From JAKCDU01 sp035551615 (GTDB lineage Bacteria; Actinomycetota; Acidimicrobiia; Acidimicrobiales; Palsa-688), in NCBI GenBank assembly GCA_035551615.1, contig DASZNC010000113.1:1-41892 (forward strand): 41,892 nt of DNA, given 5' to 3'. Below the pieces are notes generated by a model. It did not search any database and was not told the origin of the DNA. It was given only the letters and a program-made list of their open reading frames with translations. The translations under genes were made by a program, and so were the position numbers. Of the stretch, positions 37,778-41,892 are shown one piece after another; position 1 is the first letter of the stretch; every line of letters begins with the position of its first letter.

Positions 37778-38614
37778 CTAGGGGAACGTGCTGGCCGCCA
37801 GGCAGATGGCGGCCACCAGAACCAGGGCCACCACGTCGGCCCGCCCCGGGTTGCCGGCGCGGGCGGCGATCATGCCGGTGCCGCCGCGGGCGGTGATGGC
37901 CTCGGCCAGCTCGCCGGCCCGGCGCACCGACACGGCCATGGCCGCCACCATGATGTCGACGATCTCCTCCAGCCACTTCTCGATCTCGGACCGGCCCGGT
38001 CGCTCGGGCATGGGCCGCAACCGCCGGGCCGCGATCAGTGTCCGCACCTCGTTGACCAGCAGGGGCAGGCTGCGCACCGACAAAGCCACGGTCACGGCCA
38101 ACTCGTCGACCGGAACCCGGATCCACCGCAGCGGCCACAGCAGCTTGGCCACCGCCGGTGCGATCTCGCCCAGGGGAGTCGTCCAGCCCAACACGGCGGC
38201 CGCGGCGAGGAGCAGGATCCCGACGCACATGAACTTGCAGTAGGCGTCCAGTCCGCCGAAGCCCAGCCGCACGCCACCCACGACCAAGTGGGGGGAGCCG
38301 GCGGCGGCACTGGCCAGCGTGCCCGTGACAAGGATGGCGATCCAGAACCAGCGGGGCGGCCGGGGCCAGGCGCCGGAAGGGATCCGGCCCAGCAGCGTCA
38401 CCGTCAGGAGCAGGGCCGTGATCAGCCCGATCGATCCCCACGTCGGGAAGTAGGAAAGCGTGATGCTGACGCCGGCTACGACCAGCAGCTTGGTGCCGGC
38501 CCACAAGCGGTGGATCGGCGAGTCGACCTTCACCTCCCGCAAAAGGTTGAGCTGCGGCGGCCGGTAAGGCTCCTCGGCCCGCGCCCCCGATGCGACCGGC
38601 GCCCGGTCGGTCAT
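37778..38614 (-). CDS. ecfT: ECF transporter transmembrane subunit EcfT
   Basis: A 278-aa EcfT (CbiQ-like) protein, the membrane scaffold of energy-coupling factor importers. After a cytosolic start (LNLLREVKVDSPIHRLWAGTKLL, typical of EcfT) it has about five or six TM helices, then the coupling-helix region with LIAARRLRPMPERPGRSEIEKW and the family motif VRRAGELAEAITARGG near residue 235 that docks on the ATPases. ATG 38614 overlaps the stop of the upstream ATPase fusion as ATGA. The pair matches mycobacterial Rv2325c/Rv2326c in order and build. The imported nutrient is unknown. Confidence 0.9.
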   Translation of the reverse strand: MTDRAPVASGARAEEPYRPPQLNLLREVKVDSPIHRLWAGTKLLVVAGVSITLSYFPTWGSIGLITALLLTVTLLGRIPSGAWPRPPRWFWIAILVTGTLASAAAGSPHLVVGGVRLGFGGLDAYCKFMCVGILLLAAAAVLGWTTPLGEIAPAVAKLLWPLRWIRVPVDELAVTVALSVRSLPLLVNEVRTLIAARRLRPMPERPGRSEIEKWLEEIVDIMVAAMAVSVRRAGELAEAITARGGTGMIAARAGNPGRADVVALVLVAAICLAASTFP

Positions 38615-40659
38615 CGCTCAGCCGCCTCACGGGGGGCGTCGGCGACGATGCGTCCGGCGTCCAGTTGGACGACCCGGTCGCACAACCGTTCCATGCCGTG
38701 CAGGTCGTGGCTGATGACGACGACCGTCATGCCCTGGTCCCGGCGCAGACCGGCGAGCAGGTCGATCAGGGCGTCGCGGCTGGGATGGTCGAGTCCGGCC
38801 AGCGGCTCGTCGAGGACCAGGATGGACGGGCGCCGGGCCAGGATGCCGGCCAACGCCACCCGGCGCTGTTGCCCACCGGACAGGGCGTCGATCCGCTGGT
38901 CGGCGAACTTGGGCCAGTTGAGGCCGACCGAGCGCAGGGCCACGCCGACCTCGTCGTCGTCGGCGGCACCGGCGGCCCGGACGTCCTTGCCCACAGTGGC
39001 CCGCTGGAGCTGCAGCCGGGCGTGTTGGAAGGCCAGCCCGACGGCACCGATCCGGGTGTGCATCGGTTGGCCGTCCAGCTCACAGGTCCCGTAGGTGGGC
39101 CGCAGGAGCCCGGCCATGATCCATGCCAGCGTCGACTTACCCGACCCGTTGCCGCCGACGACCAACACCCCTTCACCCGGTTCGACGGTCAGGTTGATGT
39201 CCTCGAGGGCGGTACCGGCCCAGGGCGTTCCGATCCCGTAGGTGTGGCTGACGCCCTGGACGATCAGCCGCTCCGGTTCCCTCATCTCGCGGACCTCCAG
39301 GTCCAGCTCGGGACCGGGTGGGGGCAGATGCCCGGGCGGGGCCTCGGCCGGCGCATCGGGGATGAGGAAGCCGGCCGTCATCCGGAACCGGCGGTCGGCG
39401 ACCTCCGCCTCCTCCGGCCGGTGCGTGACGTGGACGATCGCCGTTCCCTCCGAAGGCAGCCGGCGCAACAGCTCGGTCAGATCCCGGCGTCCGGTCTCGT
39501 CGACCATGGCTGTCGACTCGTCCGACAGCAGGAGCGCCGGGCGGCGGGCGAGGGCGGCGGCCACGGCCAGCCTCTGCAGTTCGCCCCCAGACAGGCCGGA
39601 CGTCTCCCGGTCGCCCATACCGGCCAGCCCGACCCGGCCCAGCAGGCCGTCCACGTCCACCTCGACGCCGGCCGCCAACCCCCACACCACGTCGTCGGCC
39701 ACCCGGACGCCCAGCACCTGGGACTCCGGGTGCTGCATGATCAGGGCGGTCCCACCGACCATGCCCAGCCCGGCCCGGCCGGGCCGGGTGATCCGCCCGA
39801 CGGTCGGGCGGCGACCGGCGAGGATCCGGGTGAGCGTCGACTTGCCCGACCCGTTGTCGCCGACCAGGGCGACCATCTCGTCGTCGGCGATGGTCAGGTC
39901 GACGCCGGCCAGGACGTCATGGTCGGAATGGGGGTAGCGGTAGCCGACCTCCTCGAGCGTGGCCGGCACCGGGCCGGGCGGTTGCCGGAGCTGGTCGGCA
40001 TCGTCGGGATCCAGGCGGTCCTGGGCCCGGATCCACTGCAGCCGTTCGAGTACGGCACCGACGAACACCCACCCGAGCAGCGAGAACCAGATCGTGCTCA
40101 GGATGACCAGCACGGCGATGGTCGCCCACCAGTCGGTGATGGCCCGGTTGACCCATGAGTCGAGGTGATGAACCAGGCCGGACGAGCCGGGCAGATTGGA
40201 CAGCAGCTTCTTGATCGTCTTCCAGCTGTTCTTGACCTGCTGCAGGGTCAGCTTGCGTAGCGAAGAGAAGAGGAACAGCAGGCCGACCGACAGCCCGGCC
40301 AGCACCGGGCCGATGACGGCGACGCCCATCGCCACCCCGGGCAGACCCCAACCGCGCCGCTTGGCGGTACCCACCAGGCCGCCCACCGCCGAGCACTCGA
40401 CGATGTTGGTGGCGGCGCCGGTGCCGGCGACGAGGAAGCTGAGCAGGATGGCGGCGAAGGTGGCGGCGAGGAGCGCCCGCAGGCGGTAGTGATGGGACAC
40501 CACCCCGAGCGGCACCACCGCGAACGCGGCGATCAGGGTCAGGTGCGGGAGGAACCAGCCGACGACGGTCAGCACCACGGCCAGGGCGGCCAGGACCGAC
40601 GCAGTGGCCAACTCGATGGGCCGGAGCGGTCCGGACGCGCGGGACTGCTCCTCGGCCAT
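38611..40659 (-). CDS. ECF fusion: membrane domain plus two ABC ATPases
   Basis: A 682-aa single polypeptide. Residues about 15-205 form a polytopic membrane domain of about six TM helices (DUF2232/S-component-like, with AATNIVECSAVGGLVG). ATPase 1 has Walker A GDNGSGKST (267-275), signature LSGGE (356-360), Walker B ending LLLSDE (D380/E381) and a switch His in VHVTHRP. ATPase 2 has Walker A GGNGSGKST (502-510), LSGGQ (593-597), LVLDE (D617/E618) and VISHDLHG. Substrate-binding subunit, EcfA1 and EcfA2 are thus probably in one chain, with EcfT next. ATG 40659 follows GGGGGG; CACTCT 6 nt upstream is a weak -10. Rv2326c of M. tuberculosis has the same layout. The substrate is unknown. Confidence 0.88.
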   Translation of the reverse strand: MAEEQSRASGPLRPIELATASVLAALAVVLTVVGWFLPHLTLIAAFAVVPLGVVSHHYRLRALLAATFAAILLSFLVAGTGAATNIVECSAVGGLVGTAKRRGWGLPGVAMGVAVIGPVLAGLSVGLLFLFSSLRKLTLQQVKNSWKTIKKLLSNLPGSSGLVHHLDSWVNRAITDWWATIAVLVILSTIWFSLLGWVFVGAVLERLQWIRAQDRLDPDDADQLRQPPGPVPATLEEVGYRYPHSDHDVLAGVDLTIADDEMVALVGDNGSGKSTLTRILAGRRPTVGRITRPGRAGLGMVGGTALIMQHPESQVLGVRVADDVVWGLAAGVEVDVDGLLGRVGLAGMGDRETSGLSGGELQRLAVAAALARRPALLLSDESTAMVDETGRRDLTELLRRLPSEGTAIVHVTHRPEEAEVADRRFRMTAGFLIPDAPAEAPPGHLPPPGPELDLEVREMREPERLIVQGVSHTYGIGTPWAGTALEDINLTVEPGEGVLVVGGNGSGKSTLAWIMAGLLRPTYGTCELDGQPMHTRIGAVGLAFQHARLQLQRATVGKDVRAAGAADDDEVGVALRSVGLNWPKFADQRIDALSGGQQRRVALAGILARRPSILVLDEPLAGLDHPSRDALIDLLAGLRRDQGMTVVVISHDLHGMERLCDRVVQLDAGRIVADAPREAAER

Positions 40660-40716
40660 CCCCCCAGAGTGCCATTCATCGATCCGATTGCGGGGACGGC
40701 TCCGTATTGAAGGGGA

Positions 40717-41199
40717 GTGCAAGAACCGCGTCGCGCCCCCGAATCCGTCTGGGACTACCCCCGGCCGCCCCGCCTGGAGCGGGAGCCCCGCCCCATCTCG
40801 ATCATCTTCGGCGGCGTGGTTGTCTGTCGCACGGTCGCCGCGTGGCGGGTCCTGGAGACCAGCCATCCGCCTACCTACTACCTGCCGAAGTGGGACTTCG
40901 CCGACGGTTGCCTGCGCGATGCGGTCGGCGCGAGCCACTGCGAGTGGAAGGGCTGGGCCCGTTACCTCGACGTCGTCGCCGGCGACCGGGTGGTGGCGGC
41001 GGCGGCGTGGGAGTACCCGATGCCGACGCATCCATACGAGGAGTTGGCCGAACACGTCGGCGTGTTCTGCGCGTCGATGGACGTGTGCTGGGTGGGCGAC
41101 GAGATGGCCGAACCCCAGCCCGGTCGGTTCTACGGGGGCTGGGTGACGTCATGGGTCTCCGGTCCGTTCAAGGGTGGGCCCGACACCTGCGACTGGTAG
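40717..41199 (+). CDS. DUF427 domain protein
   Basis: A 160-aa protein of the DUF427 family, a small beta-rich fold of unknown function widespread in actinobacteria. Matching segments are ISIIFGGVVVCRTVAAWRVLETSHPPTYYLP, CEWKGWARYLDVVAGDRVVAAAAWEYP and the C-terminal GVFCASMDVCW. Within the family the conserved ETxHPPxYY and CxxKGxAxY motifs look like a binding site, and both are kept here. GTG 40717 follows AAGGGGA immediately; TATTGA 6 nt before it resembles the -10 pattern. It diverges from the ECF fusion gene across 57 bp. No functional link to the transporter is evident. Confidence 0.87.
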   Translation: MQEPRRAPESVWDYPRPPRLEREPRPISIIFGGVVVCRTVAAWRVLETSHPPTYYLPKWDFADGCLRDAVGASHCEWKGWARYLDVVAGDRVVAAAAWEYPMPTHPYEELAEHVGVFCASMDVCWVGDEMAEPQPGRFYGGWVTSWVSGPFKGGPDTCDW

Positions 41200-41207
41200 C
41201 GGGCCGA

Positions 41208-41280
41208 GTCAGGCGGCGGGCTGCTCGAGCGGTCATATGCCCGGGTCAGGCGGCGGGCTGCTCGAGCGGCCAGATGCCGG
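41208..41280. repeat. 37-bp tandem duplication of the ApbE-like 3' end
   Basis: GTCAGGCGGCGGGCTGCTCG... occurs at 41208 and 41245. The second copy is the end of the ApbE-like gene with its stop at 41246-41248; the first repeats it beyond the stop, with about 33 of 37 bases alike. Confidence 0.85.
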
Positions 41281-41818
41281 AGTAGGTGATGGTGCCGTCG
41301 AGGCGGACCAGCCGGGCTCGCAGATCGTTGGCCCCGAGCCACACGGCCGCCTCCTGGCCGCGCTCGAGCGCCCGGCCGGCCGCCGTGCGGGCGGCGCGCC
41401 ACGTGTTGGCCGCCACCGTGATGCTGCGCCAGGCGCCATCGGGACCCTGATTCCTCGCCGTGGCCAAACCCCCGGCCGGCATCCGGATGCTCCAGTCCCG
41501 CAGCCCGATACGCCAACCGGGCGCGGGCGACGGGCCGGCGATGGACACGTCACCGGCCATGGTCACGGTGACGCCACAGCCGGCCGCCTCGGCCGCCTGC
41601 TCAACGGCCAGGTCGAGGTCAACCGCTGACCGCAGGCTGATCGTGCCCGGCACCTGATCGGCCGACAGCCGGCCGATCGACCGCCGGGCGGCCACCGCCG
41701 CTCTGGCGATGGACCCGGGCGAGGCGGTGATGACGGTCACCCGGCCGGCGGCGGTATCGAGATCGGCCCTGCCCATGCGGCCGGTGCGGGTGATGCGGAT
41801 CGGTTGCGGGGAGGGCAT
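41246..41818 (-). CDS. ApbE-like protein, short and probably inactive
   Basis: A 190-aa protein that resembles the second half of ApbE, the FAD:protein FMN transferase. The stretches SAVDLDLAVEQAAEAAGCGVTVTMAGDVSIAG, PGWRIGLRD, AGGLATARNQG and SITVAANTWRAARTAAGRAL align in order with the ApbE segments DLGGIAKGYAVD, GGD, GWRIGI, GAIATSG and the helix after VTVVA. The DLGG-KG motif and the ATSG Ser are not kept, and the N-terminal 120 or so residues of a normal ApbE are missing. It may be a degenerate relic or a non-catalytic paralogue. ATG 41818 has GATATT 6 nt upstream. The C-terminal codons are tandemly duplicated after the stop. Confidence 0.62.
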   Translation of the reverse strand: MPSPQPIRITRTGRMGRADLDTAAGRVTVITASPGSIARAAVAARRSIGRLSADQVPGTISLRSAVDLDLAVEQAAEAAGCGVTVTMAGDVSIAGPSPAPGWRIGLRDWSIRMPAGGLATARNQGPDGAWRSITVAANTWRAARTAAGRALERGQEAAVWLGANDLRARLVRLDGTITYSGIWPLEQPAA

Positions 41819-41824
41819 GGCTTC

Positions 41825-41830
41825 AATATC
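41825..41830 (-). promoter_or_regulatory. -10 box GATATT for the ApbE-like gene
   Basis: Minus-strand GATATT ends 6 nt before ATG 41818. The remaining bases to the window end are AT-richer noncoding DNA, possibly a divergent promoter region. Confidence 0.45.
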
Positions 41831-41892
41831 GGCCGGACGACTGTGGACATTCGCAACAACACCTGGGAAGTTCCTATGAACCGCGCCGTTCA

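Noticed and set aside
36500..39094. Very long plus-strand open frame (about 860 codons)
   Set aside because: It runs antisense or out of frame through the VirD4-like, EamA and EcfT genes, translates as Arg/Pro/Gly-rich sequence without domains, and arises from high GC.
40660..41055. N-terminal extension of the ECF fusion to 814 aa
   Set aside because: It would run through the divergent DUF427 gene; ATG 40659 begins the membrane domain directly.

Overview
The window is high-GC DNA from a chromosome of an actinobacterium. Supporting signs are a mycothiol S-conjugate amidase gene (mca), a 10-methyl fatty acid (tuberculostearic acid type) gene pair, a luciferase-like F420-type oxidoreductase, an ATP-dependent DNA ligase of the LigC type, and an ECF transporter built like mycobacterial Rv2325c/Rv2326c. 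I lean toward an environmental lineage such as Acidimicrobiia, but gene content alone does not settle this. I recognise no rRNA, tRNA, CRISPR array, insertion sequence or prophage. Coding density is very high, with many 1-13 bp start/stop overlaps.

Layout. 1-6.9 kb: bfaA-bfaB (10-methyl branched fatty acids) diverging from a His-rich zinc-type CDF exporter, then a DedA membrane protein, a nitronate monooxygenase-like flavoprotein and a secreted Ser/Thr-rich protein. 7-10.9 kb: a methyltransferase, a PhyH-like protein, a geranylgeranyl-reductase-like flavoprotein and an SDR of beta-oxidation type. 10.9-16.4 kb: a 2H phosphoesterase, LigC, an unknown Ala-rich protein, 4-alpha-glucanotransferase, a DUF72 protein and a SnoaL-like protein. 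16.6-19.9 kb: a plus-strand run of an alpha/beta hydrolase, a RecB-like Fe-S nuclease, a PAP2 phosphatase, a DsbA-like protein and a small unknown. 19.9-20.2 kb: a minisatellite and a 39-bp perfect palindrome. 20.2-24.1 kb: GNAT, LLM oxidoreductase, a small ORF, thiolase and a YdjC-like deacetylase. 24.1-27.3 kb: a membrane protein diverging from an operon of a blue-copper lipoprotein and two paralogous exported ferritin-like proteins. 27.3-29.7 kb: murF and ddl (peptidoglycan D-Ala-D-Ala). 29.8-31.8 kb: an Ada-AlkA fusion plus Ogt (alkylation repair). 31.9-32.3 kb: repeats, no gene. 32.3-35.3 kb: pcd-mca-SCP2-like-ECF sigma-anti-sigma on the minus strand. 35.4-37.7 kb: a solitary VirD4/TraG-like ATPase and an EamA exporter. 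37.8-41.8 kb: an ECF transporter whose membrane domain and two ATPases form one polypeptide, a DUF427 protein and a degenerate ApbE-like protein.

Two themes run across the window. First, a TANNNT-type -10 box lies 6-9 nt before the start codon of at least sixteen genes, so leaderless transcripts are probably the rule, and this decides several starts. Second, short tandem duplications (units of 23-65 bp, several of 37 bp) sit just outside genes, and two of them copy a gene's last codons and stop. The best candidates for an undescribed system are the cupredoxin/double ferritin-like operon at 25.1-27.3 kb and the palindrome at 20.2 kb.
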